Source of the DNA: NORP233 sp050186825
GTDB lineage: Bacteria > Planctomycetota > J058
DNA: 64,000 nt
Direction: 5' to 3'
NCBI GenBank assembly: GCA_050186825.1
Contig: JBFWYD010000002.1
Span: 1-64,000, forward strand
Of the stretch, positions 53,549 through 61,320 are shown piece by piece. A program made the translations under genes and the position numbers. The notes beneath the pieces are model-generated. The model searched no databases, was not told the origin of the DNA, and worked only from the letters and a program-made list of their open reading frames with translations. The stretch's first letter is position 1. Every line of letters starts with the position of its first letter.

Positions 53549-54040
53549 TCAGCGCGGCGCGGCCGGGGCGCCGTCGCGGACCCAGCGCTCGATCGCCTGC
53601 TCGCGCAGGGGGGTGATGTCGCCCCCGCGGCCCCAGGTCCCGTTCTTCGGCATCCGTTGCCCGTGGCCGCCGACGTCGAGGTGCGTGCCGCGCAGCTTGT
53701 GCAGCAGGTAGCTGCGCTCGGGCTCGCCCGGCGCGACCAGGAGCATCCCGGGGAGCTGCCGGCTCGGCCGCTCGACGAGCGTTGCGTAGGCGCGCTCGGC
53801 CTCGAGGTCCAGCCGGGCTGCGGACTCGGCGCCCGCGTGGCAGCGCAGGCACACGTTGTCGAACACCTCCTGCACCTGGCCCGGCAGGAGCTGGAGCTGA
53901 ACTGGCTCGGGCGAAGGCGCGGGCGAGGGCGCGGGGCTCTCGCGCGGCGCCGGCGAGGGCGCGGGCGCGGGCTCCGGCGCGGGGTCGCTGGCGCAGGCCG
54001 CGAGCAGGGCGAGGCAGGCAGAGAGGACGAGTCGACGCAT
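53549..54040 (-). CDS. cytochrome-c-like lipoprotein
   Basis: A 163-residue exported lipoprotein: MRRLVLSACLALLAAC, with Cys 16 as lipidation site. After a Pro/Ala linker, FDNVCLRCHAGAESAARLDL gives a CxxCH haem site, and LLVAPGEPERSYLLHKLRG and MPKNGTWG place it in the same haem-domain family as the N-terminus of the protein at 15292-18366. It would sit at the outer membrane or periplasm. ATG 54040 has GGGAGCG upstream. It begins an operon with the aminotransferase, FGE-like and 66-residue genes; TAGGAT lies at 54075-54080. Confidence 0.85.
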   Translation of the reverse strand: MRRLVLSACLALLAACASDPAPEPAPAPSPAPRESPAPSPAPSPEPVQLQLLPGQVQEVFDNVCLRCHAGAESAARLDLEAERAYATLVERPSRQLPGMLLVAPGEPERSYLLHKLRGTHLDVGGHGQRMPKNGTWGRGGDITPLREQAIERWVRDGAPAAPR

Positions 54041-54074
54041 CAGCGCTCCCGCGGCCGGGCCGGGCCACGCGCAG

Positions 54075-54080
54075 ATCCTA
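54075..54080 (-). promoter_or_regulatory. -10-like TAGGAT of the cytochrome-like lipoprotein operon
   Basis: TAGGAT on the minus strand, 34 nt before ATG 54040. Confidence 0.35.
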
Positions 54081-54153
54081 CGCGCCGGGCCTTGCAGCGC
54101 GGAGTCGGGATTCGCGGGCGCATTGCGCAGGCGAGGGGATCACGACCTACGGC

Positions 54154-54181
54154 GGCGGTTCGTTCAATTGAATGAACCGCC
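54154..54181. repeat. 28-bp near-perfect palindrome
   Basis: GGCGGTTCGTTCAA followed directly by TTGAATGAACCGCC: arms of 14 bp with one mismatch. The right half read on the minus strand (GGCGGTTCATTCAA) is identical to 35140-35153. It lies in the divergent region before panC. Confidence 0.7.
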
Positions 54182-54273
54182 TCCGCTGCTCCAGGACCCC
54201 TCGCCTTCGCGGCGCGCCCACCGATCCGGAGGGCCCCCAAGCCCGCCACTCCTCTCCCCGCCCGGGGCGCCGG

Positions 54274-54279
54274 TATCCT
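54274..54279 (+). promoter_or_regulatory. -10 TATCCT of panC, probable leaderless transcript
   Basis: TATCCT ends 7 nt before the panC ATG at 54287. Confidence 0.4.
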
Positions 54280-54286
54280 TGGACGC

Positions 54287-55117
54287 ATGATCCACCTCGA
54301 CTCCAAGCAGGCCATGCGCGACTGGCGCGGGACGGGGCCGCTCGGCTTCGTCCCGACCATGGGGGCGCTGCACGAGGGGCACCTCTCGCTCGTGCGCGCC
54401 GCCAAGCAGCGCTGCGGGCGCGTGGTCGCGAGCGTGTTCGTGAACCCGACCCAGTTCGGGCCCGGCGAGGACCTCGAGCGCTACCCGCGCGACCTCGAGG
54501 GGGACAGCGCCAAGCTGGCCAGCGCCGGGGCCTGTGCGCTGTTCACGACGACGCCCGACGAGATGTACCCGCCCGGCTTCTGCTCCTGGGTCACGGTCGA
54601 GGGCTCGCTGACCGAGGGCCTGTGCGGCGCGCGCCGGCCCGGGCACTTCCGCGGCGTGACCACGGTGGTGCTCAAGCTGCTCCAGATCGTGGCCCCGAGC
54701 GACGCCTTCTTCGGGGAGAAGGACCGCCAGCAGCTGATCGTGCTCGCGCGGATGGCGCGCGACCTCGACCTCCCCGTAGCCGTCCACGGCTGCCCGATCG
54801 TGCGCGAGCCGGACGGGCTGGCCATGTCCAGCCGCAACGCCTACCTCTCGCCTGAGGAGCGCCAGCGCGCGCTTGCCCTGTCGGGGGGCCTGCGCGCGGC
54901 GCAGGAGGCCTTCCGCGCGGGGGAGCGCGACGCGCGCGCGCTGGAGGAGCTGGTCCGCGCGCGGCTCGCGGCCGCCCAGGCCCGCGAGGACTACGTCTCC
55001 GCGGTCGACCCCGACACGCTCGCCCCGGCCGGCGCGGCCCGGGCCGAGACGATCCTGGCCGTGGCCGCCTTCGTGGGCGCCACGCGCCTGATCGACAACG
55101 TGGTGCTCGGCCAGTGA
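54287..55117 (+). CDS. panC: pantothenate synthetase
   Basis: Joins pantoate and beta-alanine with ATP to give pantothenate, the vitamin precursor of coenzyme A. The 276 residues carry the class I nucleotidyl-transferase motif FVPTMGALHEGHLSLVR (HxGH), VFVNPTQFGPGEDLERYPR, and KDRQQLIVLARMARDL. ATG 54287 is preceded 7 nt upstream by TATCCT and has no ribosome binding site, suggesting a leaderless mRNA. Its TGA overlaps the ispE GTG by 4 bp, so the two biosynthetic genes are coupled. Confidence 0.97.
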   Translation: MIHLDSKQAMRDWRGTGPLGFVPTMGALHEGHLSLVRAAKQRCGRVVASVFVNPTQFGPGEDLERYPRDLEGDSAKLASAGACALFTTTPDEMYPPGFCSWVTVEGSLTEGLCGARRPGHFRGVTTVVLKLLQIVAPSDAFFGEKDRQQLIVLARMARDLDLPVAVHGCPIVREPDGLAMSSRNAYLSPEERQRALALSGGLRAAQEAFRAGERDARALEELVRARLAAAQAREDYVSAVDPDTLAPAGAARAETILAVAAFVGATRLIDNVVLGQ

Positions 55118-56019
55118 GCCGGGACCCGTGTCCGCGCGAGCTGACGGTCCAGGCGCCGGCCAAGACCAACCTGTTCCTCGAGGTCACCGGGCGCCGCCCG
55201 GACGGCTTCCACGAGCTCGACACCGTGTTCGTCGCGCTCGAGCTCGCCGACACGCTCCACCTCTCCCCGCAGGGCCACCTCTCGCCCCAGGGCGAGTTGA
55301 GCCTGAGCATCGCGGGCGACCCCGAGCTCTCGACCGGGCCCGAGAACCTCGTGCTCCGGGCCGCGCGCGCGCTCCAGGACGCGGCGGGCACGCACGAGCT
55401 CGGGGCGCGGATCCACCTCGAGAAGCGCATCCCCGCGGGCGGCGGCCTGGGTGGAGGCTCCAGCGACGCCGCGGCCGCCCTGCGCGGGCTGTGCGAGCTG
55501 TGGGGGCTCGAGCTCGCCGCCGAGCAGCTCGTCGCGATCGCCGCCGAGCTCGGCTCGGACGTGCCCTTCTTCCTCGCGGGCGGGGTCCAGCGCGGGCGCG
55601 GCCGCGGCGAGGAGCTCGCGCCGCTCGCCCCGCCGCCCGCCCCGCTCCCGCTGGTCCTCGTGCTCCCGGACTTCGGTTGCCCGACCCCGGCGGTCTACCG
55701 CGCGCTCGCGCCCTTCCTCCCGAGCGCGCCGCGCAGCGCAGACGGCCTGATCGCCGCGCTCCCCCGCGGACCTCGGGCGGTGGCGACCGAGCTCTTCAAC
55801 CGCCTCGAGCAGCCCGCCTTCGCGCTGTTCCCCGCGCTCGTCGCGCTCCGGGACGAGCTCGCGGGCCGCCCCGAGGCGCTGGCCGTCCTGCTCTCGGGCA
55901 GCGGCAGCACGCTGGTCGCCCTGTGCGAGGCCGACGCGGCCGCGGCCGCCCTCGCCGACGCCCTCGCGGGTCGCCCGGGCCTGCGCGCCGTGGCGACCAG
56001 CACCTGCGCCACGACTTAG
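55114..56019 (+). CDS. ispE: 4-diphosphocytidyl-2-C-methyl-D-erythritol kinase
   Basis: GHMP-family kinase of the MEP isoprenoid pathway, phosphorylating CDP-methylerythritol, cytoplasmic. In 301 residues: VQAPAKTNLFLEVTGRRPDG with the substrate Lys/Asn, the ATP-binding IPAGGGLGGGSSDAAAALR, DVPFFLAGG and the C-terminal LLSGSGSTLVAL. A slightly repeated HLSPQGHLSPQGELS lies near residue 50. GTG 55114 starts within the panC stop. Identity is firm; its pairing with panC looks like an operon of convenience. Confidence 0.95.
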   Translation: MSRDPCPRELTVQAPAKTNLFLEVTGRRPDGFHELDTVFVALELADTLHLSPQGHLSPQGELSLSIAGDPELSTGPENLVLRAARALQDAAGTHELGARIHLEKRIPAGGGLGGGSSDAAAALRGLCELWGLELAAEQLVAIAAELGSDVPFFLAGGVQRGRGRGEELAPLAPPPAPLPLVLVLPDFGCPTPAVYRALAPFLPSAPRSADGLIAALPRGPRAVATELFNRLEQPAFALFPALVALRDELAGRPEALAVLLSGSGSTLVALCEADAAAAALADALAGRPGLRAVATSTCATT

Positions 56020-56049
56020 GGCCGGTCCCAAGAAAGCAGCCCTTCGAGC

Positions 56050-56757
56050 GTGGTGGAGGGCATGAAGACCCAGGAGCCCTCGGCGCCGCCCCCGCGCGCC
56101 CCCCGCCGTCCCGCGCTCGTGCCGCTCGTGCTCGGCCGGCGCCAGCGCTGCCCCATGTGCCACGACGCGCTCCGCCCGGGCGAGCCGCTGCTGGCCTGCG
56201 GCGACTGCCGGGCCGTGTTCCACGCCGAGTGCGCCTGGGACGGCTGCCCCACCCTGGGCTGCGGCGCCCGGCGCGCGCGCGCCTGGGGCGAGCGCGGTCG
56301 CTGGCGACGCTGGTTGCCCTGGCTGACCCTGGCCGCCGCGGCCCTGGCCGTCGCGCTCCACATCCTGCTCCTGCCTCGGGTCGAGCCCGGACCGCTCCCG
56401 CCCGAGCCCTGGCCGGTGCCGGTCGAGCCGCCGGTCGCCCGTCCGCCGGTCGTGATCGAGCCGCCGCCGCCGCCGCCCGCGCTCCCGCCTGCGCCGCGGA
56501 TCACCCTGGAGCCCGCGCTGGCCGGGGAGCTGAGCGGCACCTGCCGGCTGCGCGCGCAGGTCGACGGCCAAGGCAGCGCGGCCGTGCGCGTGCTGGTCGA
56601 CGGCCGCGAGCACGTCGGCTACGCGCTGGCGCTGCCCGGGGCCCTGGACCTCGTAGTCCCGGTCGAGCCGAGCGGGACGGTCGTGGTGATCGAGGTCGAG
56701 GACGCGCGCGGTCGCGTCACGCGCGTCGCGCGCCGGCTGCGCGCCCTCGCGCGCTGA
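56050..56757 (+). CDS. membrane protein with RING-like zinc finger
   Basis: A 235-residue protein. Residues about 34-75 carry a Cys/His cluster RCPMCHDALRPGEPLLACGD followed by CRAVFHAECAWDGCPTLGCG: C-x2-C, C-x2-C, H-x2-C, C-x4-C, as in RING or PHD fingers. One membrane span (WLTLAAAALAVALHILLL, about 90-107), a Pro-rich linker and a C-terminal beta-rich domain that may lie outside follow. The finger would be cytoplasmic. The start is GTG 56050 or ATG 56062. Its TGA is the first three bases of palindromic element 2. The finger resembles that of the protein at 24176-25240. Function unknown. Confidence 0.65.
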   Translation: MVEGMKTQEPSAPPPRAPRRPALVPLVLGRRQRCPMCHDALRPGEPLLACGDCRAVFHAECAWDGCPTLGCGARRARAWGERGRWRRWLPWLTLAAAALAVALHILLLPRVEPGPLPPEPWPVPVEPPVARPPVVIEPPPPPPALPPAPRITLEPALAGELSGTCRLRAQVDGQGSAAVRVLVDGREHVGYALALPGALDLVVPVEPSGTVVVIEVEDARGRVTRVARRLRALAR

Positions 56758-56904
56758 CTCCGCTGCCCGGTTGAATCGAGAGGTCTGACCCCTGCCCCTG
56801 CCCCTGCCCTTGCCCCTGCCCTGCAGGCCCTCCGGAGACCGGGCAGGGGCAGGGGCAAGGGCAGGGGCAGGGAATGACATCCAACCAAGCGGGTACCGGA
56901 GTCA
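56755..56904. mobile_element. palindromic intergenic element 2 with TGAC ends (MITE-like)
   Basis: A 150-bp element with ends TGACTCCGCTGCCCGGTTGA (left) and TGACTCCGGTACCCGCTTGG (right, reversed). The centre is a 32-bp-arm hairpin of CCCTGC units (56790-56821 with 56841-56872, one displaced A). Both flanking convergent genes end on its TGA bases, as with element 1. Confidence 0.6.
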
Positions 56905-57972
56905 ACGGTCGAGCGTGACGTCCGTCCTGGGCAGCGCGATGCACGGCAGACAGGACCCCTCGCGCACCGCGAACTGCGGCGGGATCGGGTAGTCCACCTC
57001 GCCCGCGAGCAGGCGCGAGGCGCAGGTGCCGCAGTGGCCGGTCGCGCAGGCGAAGGGGAAGAACACCCCCTGGGCCATGGCGAAGTCGAGGAGCGAGGCG
57101 CTGGCGGGGTCCCACTCGGCCTCGACCTCCGAGGCGGCGAAGCGGACGCGCGGCGGCGCCGCGAGCGCGCGCCGGCTGAGCCGGCGGGTGAAGGGCTTCA
57201 CCGCCGGCGCCCCGAACACCTCCACGTGGACCCGCGAGGCCGGGACGCCGAGCGCGTCCAGCCCGCTGGTCATGGCGTCGAGCAGGGGGCCCGGCCCGCA
57301 CAGGTAGAAGTCGTAGGGCTCGTCGCGCGGCGGGAGCACCTCCTGGAGCGTCACCACCTCCAGCCGCCCCACGCGCGCCCCCGGCTCCTCGCCGCCGCTC
57401 GGGCGTGAGTAGCTGGTGGTCGGGTGGAACCAGGGCTCCGCCGCGAGCTCCGCCAGGCGCGCGCGGAAGGCGTGCTCGCTGGCGTCGCGCAGCCCGTAGA
57501 GCAGCCACACCTCGCGCCGCCCGCCCGCCGCGGCCACGGCCTCGATCATGCTCATGAGCGGCGTGACCCCCACGCCGCCGGCCACGAGCACCAGCGGCCC
57601 GCTGCGCGCGGGGTCGATCGTGAACTCGCCCGCGGGCGGGCGCAGCCAGACCCGCGCGCCCTCGCCCAGCTCGCGGGCCACGTGCCCCGAGACCAGGCCC
57701 GGCGCGCCGTCGGCGCGGCGCGTCTCCTTGATCGTGACCTGGTAGCGATCCGCGCGCGGAGCGTGGCTCAGCGAGTAGCAGCGCACCTGGCGCCGCCCCT
57801 CGAGGTCGATCCCGACGGTCAGGTACTGGCCAGGCCGCGCGAGCGGGAGCGGCCCGCCGTCCTCGGGGACGAGCTCGAGGGTCCAGGTCCGGGCCGCCTC
57901 CGCGCGCTTGCGCGCGACGCGGAAGGCGCGCCACCCAGGCGGGTCCTCGGCCCAGGGGCCGGGCGCGGACAC
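56902..57972 (-). CDS. flavodoxin/ferredoxin-reductase-like 2Fe-2S oxidoreductase
   Basis: A 356-residue flavoprotein of the ferredoxin-NADP reductase superfamily with a C-terminal plant-type ferredoxin domain. FAD-binding is indicated by RCYSLSHAP (RxYS), NAD(P) binding by VAGGVGVTPLMSM and YLCGPGPLLDAM. The 2Fe-2S cluster cysteines are in FACATGHCGTCASRLLAGEV and GSCLPC (C-x4-C-x2-C...C). Similar enzymes feed electrons to oxygenases or hybrid-cluster proteins; no oxygenase is adjacent. GTG 57972 starts 2 bp after the pilT-like stop. Its own TGA belongs to palindromic element 2. Confidence 0.85.
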   Translation of the reverse strand: MSAPGPWAEDPPGWRAFRVARKRAEAARTWTLELVPEDGGPLPLARPGQYLTVGIDLEGRRQVRCYSLSHAPRADRYQVTIKETRRADGAPGLVSGHVARELGEGARVWLRPPAGEFTIDPARSGPLVLVAGGVGVTPLMSMIEAVAAAGGRREVWLLYGLRDASEHAFRARLAELAAEPWFHPTTSYSRPSGGEEPGARVGRLEVVTLQEVLPPRDEPYDFYLCGPGPLLDAMTSGLDALGVPASRVHVEVFGAPAVKPFTRRLSRRALAAPPRVRFAASEVEAEWDPASASLLDFAMAQGVFFPFACATGHCGTCASRLLAGEVDYPIPPQFAVREGSCLPCIALPRTDVTLDR

Positions 57973-57974
57973 CG

Positions 57975-59498
57975 CTACTGGAAGTTCTTCGGGTTGTGGG
58001 CGGCGACGCGGGCCGCCTCCTTGGAGATCAACCCCTCCTTCAGCAGCCCCTTGAGCGAGTCGTCCATCAGGATCATGCCCAGCTTCTTGCCGGTCTGGAG
58101 CACCGAGAGGAGCTTGTAGGTCGTCCCCTCGCGGATGATGTTCGCCACCGCGGGCGTCCAGCACAGGACCTCGAAGGCGCACACGCGGCCCTTGCCGTCG
58201 GCCTTCTTGAGCAGCTGCTGGCTGATCACGCCCTTGAGCGACTCCGAGACCATGGCGCGGATCTGCGGCTGCTCGCCGGGGGGGAACACGTCGAGCAGGC
58301 GGTCGATGGTGCGGATCGCGCTGTTGGTGTGGAGCGTCCCGAACACCAGGTGGCCCGTCTCGGCGGCGGTGATCGCCAGCGAGACCGTGTCGAGGTCGCG
58401 CATTTCGCCGATCAGGATCACGTCGGGGTCCTCGCGCAGCGAGGCGCGGAGCGCGTTGCCCCACGAGCGCGTGTGCTCGCCGATCTGGCGCTGGGTGATG
58501 TTGCAGTTCTTGCCCGTGTACACGAACTCGATGGGGTCCTCCATCGTGATCACGTGCTCTTTGCGGTTGTCGTTGATGATGTCGATCATCGCCGCGAGCG
58601 TGCTGCTCTTGCCCGAGCCGGTGGACCCCGTGACCAGGACCATGCCCTGGTGGAAGGTGGTGAAGCGCTCGAAGCTCTTGGGCAGGCCCAGGCCGTCGAG
58701 CGTCGGGATCACGGTGTTGATCACCCGGTAGACCGAGGACACGCCCCGGCGCTGCTGGAGCACGTTGGCGCGGAAGCGGCCGACCCCGCGGATGTCCACG
58801 GAGCCGTCCCAGTCCTTGGTCTCCATGAAGGAGCTCCAGCTCTCGTCGCTCATGACCGAGGCCGCCCACTGGCTGCCCTGCTCGCGCGAGATCTCCGGCA
58901 TGTTGAGCGGCGTGAGCGCGCCGTGGAGCCGCAGCAGCGGCTTGGCCCCGCACGAGAGGTGGAGGTCGCTGGCGCCCGAGTCGCGCGCCTTCTTGAGCAT
59001 GGCCTCCATGGTCTTGAGCGCGCGCGGGTCGTGGGGCCGCTTCCAGGTCCGCTTGGGCGTGGCGCCCCCCGCCACGGGGGTCACGGCCACGACCTCCTCC
59101 GCCTCCACCGGCTCCTCGTAGCCGCCGTCGTCGCCGCCCGGGTCGAAGTCGTCGGCCGCCTCGTGCGCGGGCGGCGAGGGGGCGGAGGCCGCGGGCGTCG
59201 GGCCCCCGGCGCCGGGCGCCGTGCCGTCGGCGTTCATCCCGCGCGCGAGGAACTTGGCCGCGTCCGCGGAGTGGCCCTTCTGGGCCAGCGCCTTCTCCTG
59301 AGCCTTGCGGATGCTGCGGTACTGCTTGTCGTCGAGGAAGCCCAGGGCCTTGAGGATGCGCCCGAAGTCCTGGTTGACGTCGGCGGGGTCGCGCTGCTGC
59401 CGGGCCTGGAGCGCCTTCTCGTACTGCTGCTGGTTGATCAGCTTGTTCAGGAGGGCGATCCGCCCGAACAGCAGCTCCTCCTTGGTCGGTGCGGACAC
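57975..59498 (-). CDS. pilT: PilT-like type IV pilus retraction ATPase with extra N-terminal module
   Basis: A 507-residue hexameric ATPase. The C-terminal 340 residues are PilT-like: DSGASDLHLSCGAKPLLRLH, Walker A GSTGSGKSSTLAAM, ILIGEMRDLDTVSLAI and the GHLVFGTLHTNSAIRTIDRL block. The usual protein is about 350 residues; here a ~65-residue helical module (EELLFGRIALLNKLINQQQY, FGRILKALGFLDDKQYRSIR) like that of the kinase at 10722 and the gene at 47596, and a Pro/Glu-rich linker, are added. Start GTG 59498 has GGGGGGA upstream. No other pilus gene is in the window. Loss of retraction would affect twitching if pili exist. Confidence 0.88.
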   Translation of the reverse strand: MSAPTKEELLFGRIALLNKLINQQQYEKALQARQQRDPADVNQDFGRILKALGFLDDKQYRSIRKAQEKALAQKGHSADAAKFLARGMNADGTAPGAGGPTPAASAPSPPAHEAADDFDPGGDDGGYEEPVEAEEVVAVTPVAGGATPKRTWKRPHDPRALKTMEAMLKKARDSGASDLHLSCGAKPLLRLHGALTPLNMPEISREQGSQWAASVMSDESWSSFMETKDWDGSVDIRGVGRFRANVLQQRRGVSSVYRVINTVIPTLDGLGLPKSFERFTTFHQGMVLVTGSTGSGKSSTLAAMIDIINDNRKEHVITMEDPIEFVYTGKNCNITQRQIGEHTRSWGNALRASLREDPDVILIGEMRDLDTVSLAITAAETGHLVFGTLHTNSAIRTIDRLLDVFPPGEQPQIRAMVSESLKGVISQQLLKKADGKGRVCAFEVLCWTPAVANIIREGTTYKLLSVLQTGKKLGMILMDDSLKGLLKEGLISKEAARVAAHNPKNFQ

Positions 59499-59752
59499 TC
59501 GGTCCCCCCTCGTCTGCGCGCGTGGAGGCACGACTAGAACAGATTTTCGGGCGGTGGGGCGGAGTAGGGGGTGGAGGGCGCCCTCGAGCGGATCCGTTCC
59601 GAATGGGGCGCGCGCTCGAACCATCCTCCCTTTCGCCCCCTTTTCACGCGCGCGATCCGCACACCCGCGGGTCCTCCGAAGTCGTTGCGGCGCCAAGCCC
59701 GCTGCCTTGGCCCGGGGGTTGCCCAGGGTGGGGCGGACGGACTGGAGGATCC

Positions 59753-61141
59753 ATGAAGCGCCTGACCACGATCGCCTGCACGCTGACGCTGGCCTCGCTC
59801 GCCCTCGGCGCGAGCGGCTGCGCGAAGGGGCGGCGCAGCACCTTCTCGAGCACGGTCGCGACGAGCAGCAGCAGCACGACGACGACGATCGCGACCGTGA
59901 CCACGAGCAGCGGCGCGGCGCCCGTCTCCAGCGCCCCCGCCCCGGCCGCGCCGGTCACGCCGCCGCCGAGCTTCGCGAACCCGGGCACCGGGATCTTCAT
60001 CGACGGCTCGGTGGCGCTCCCGGCCTCGAGCACCGACGACTTCGCGCTCGCGATCGGCGACTTCGACGGGGACGGCGACCTCGACCTGTTCATCGGCGCC
60101 AACGGCGCCCCGTCGCGCCTGCTCCGCAACGACCGCGGGACCTTCGGCGAGGCCGCGGGCGCCTTCCCCACCCTCGTGATGCGCGTCACCGACGCCCACG
60201 CCGTGGACGTGGACAAGGACGGCGACCTCGACCTGGTCGTGGCGAGCAACTTCCAGCCGGTGCGCGTGTTCGAGAACGACGGCAAGGGCGTGTTTACGCT
60301 GACGGGCAGCGCCGCCACCAACAACGACACCTACACCTACAAGCTCGCGGTGGCCGACTTCGACGGCGACGGCTACCCCGACGTGTTCATGGCCAACGCC
60401 GGGCAGAGCACCGTCAGCCGCGGGCAGAACCGGCTGCTGCTCAACGACCGGACCGGCGGCCTGCGCGAGGCCCCGGCGGGCTCGCTGCCCGCGCTCCTCG
60501 ACGACTCGATCGGCGTCGTGGCGCTCGACTTCGACAAGGACGGCGACCAGGACATCTACGTGGCCAACTTCGGGACCGCGCACCGCCTGCTCCAGAACGA
60601 CGGGACGGGGCGCTTCCGCGACGGGAGCGACACCTACCTCCCGCCGATCGTGACCTACGGGACCTCGGTGGCCGCGGCCGACTTCGACGGCGACGGCTAC
60701 CTCGACCTCTACGTGGGCAACGAGGGCGCGGCGGTCAACGGCAACCCGCCGACCGGCCAGAAGAACACGCTCCTGATCGGCGGCCCGACCCGCTTCGTCG
60801 ACTCGAGCCTGGGCCTGCCCGACCACGTGGACGCGACCTTCGGGGTGGTCGTGCTCGACGCCAACGGCGACGGCAAGCCGGACGTGGCCACCGCCAACCT
60901 GCGCGGCGCGCAGAAGCTCTACCTCAACCTGAACGGGCGGCTGGTGGACGCCACGCCCAACCTGCCCGCGCTCAACACCACCGGCGTCAGCGACTCGCTG
61001 GCGGTGGGCGCCGCCGACCTGAACGGCGACAAGGCCCCCGACCTGCTCTTCCTCCAGCGCGGGCAGACGCCCTGGCTGTTCTTGAACGTGCCGCGCGCGT
61101 CCAGCCCGACGACGACGAGCAACGCGATCAAGGCGCCCTGA
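59753..61141 (+). CDS. FG-GAP/VCBS-repeat surface lipoprotein
   Basis: A 462-residue exported protein. Signal peptide with lipobox (MKRLTTIACTLTLASLALGA, SGC). A Ser/Thr-rich stalk of about 50 residues (TVATSSSSTTTTIATVTTSS) is followed by about seven FG-GAP/VCBS repeats, each with a calcium-binding DxDxDG motif, for example GDFDGDGDLDLFIGANG and ADFDGDGYLDLYVGN. These form a beta-propeller. Likely surface-located adhesion or polysaccharide-binding protein; ligand unknown. ATG 59753 has TGGAGGATCC upstream. It is divergent from the PilT-like gene. Confidence 0.88.
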   Translation: MKRLTTIACTLTLASLALGASGCAKGRRSTFSSTVATSSSSTTTTIATVTTSSGAAPVSSAPAPAAPVTPPPSFANPGTGIFIDGSVALPASSTDDFALAIGDFDGDGDLDLFIGANGAPSRLLRNDRGTFGEAAGAFPTLVMRVTDAHAVDVDKDGDLDLVVASNFQPVRVFENDGKGVFTLTGSAATNNDTYTYKLAVADFDGDGYPDVFMANAGQSTVSRGQNRLLLNDRTGGLREAPAGSLPALLDDSIGVVALDFDKDGDQDIYVANFGTAHRLLQNDGTGRFRDGSDTYLPPIVTYGTSVAAADFDGDGYLDLYVGNEGAAVNGNPPTGQKNTLLIGGPTRFVDSSLGLPDHVDATFGVVVLDANGDGKPDVATANLRGAQKLYLNLNGRLVDATPNLPALNTTGVSDSLAVGAADLNGDKAPDLLFLQRGQTPWLFLNVPRASSPTTTSNAIKAP

Positions 61142-61239
61142 CCACACACCCCCGGCCACGCACCCTGGCCGGAACGGGGCCGCGCGTCGCAACGGTTGCG
61201 GCGCAGGCCCCGACCCTCCACCTGGCGAATGCCAACCCC

Positions 61240-61272
61240 GCCGAGGGGGGCCGCGCGGCGGCCCCCCTCGGC
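61240..61272. terminator. 15-bp perfect hairpin between convergent genes
   Basis: Arms GCCGAGGGGGGCCGC and GCGGCCCCCCTCGGC with a 3-nt loop, between the FG-GAP gene and the ceramidase-like gene. It could serve both strands, but no T-run follows. Confidence 0.6.
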
Positions 61273-61320
61273 TCCCTTCGTCCGGGCGCGCCCGCGAGCG
61301 CGGCGGAGGCCGAGCCGCGC

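Noticed and set aside
56790..56872. Rho-independent terminator only
   Set aside because: Arms of 32 bp made of hexamers and shared element ends with 51085-51353 point to a repeat element; terminator activity may still be a side effect.
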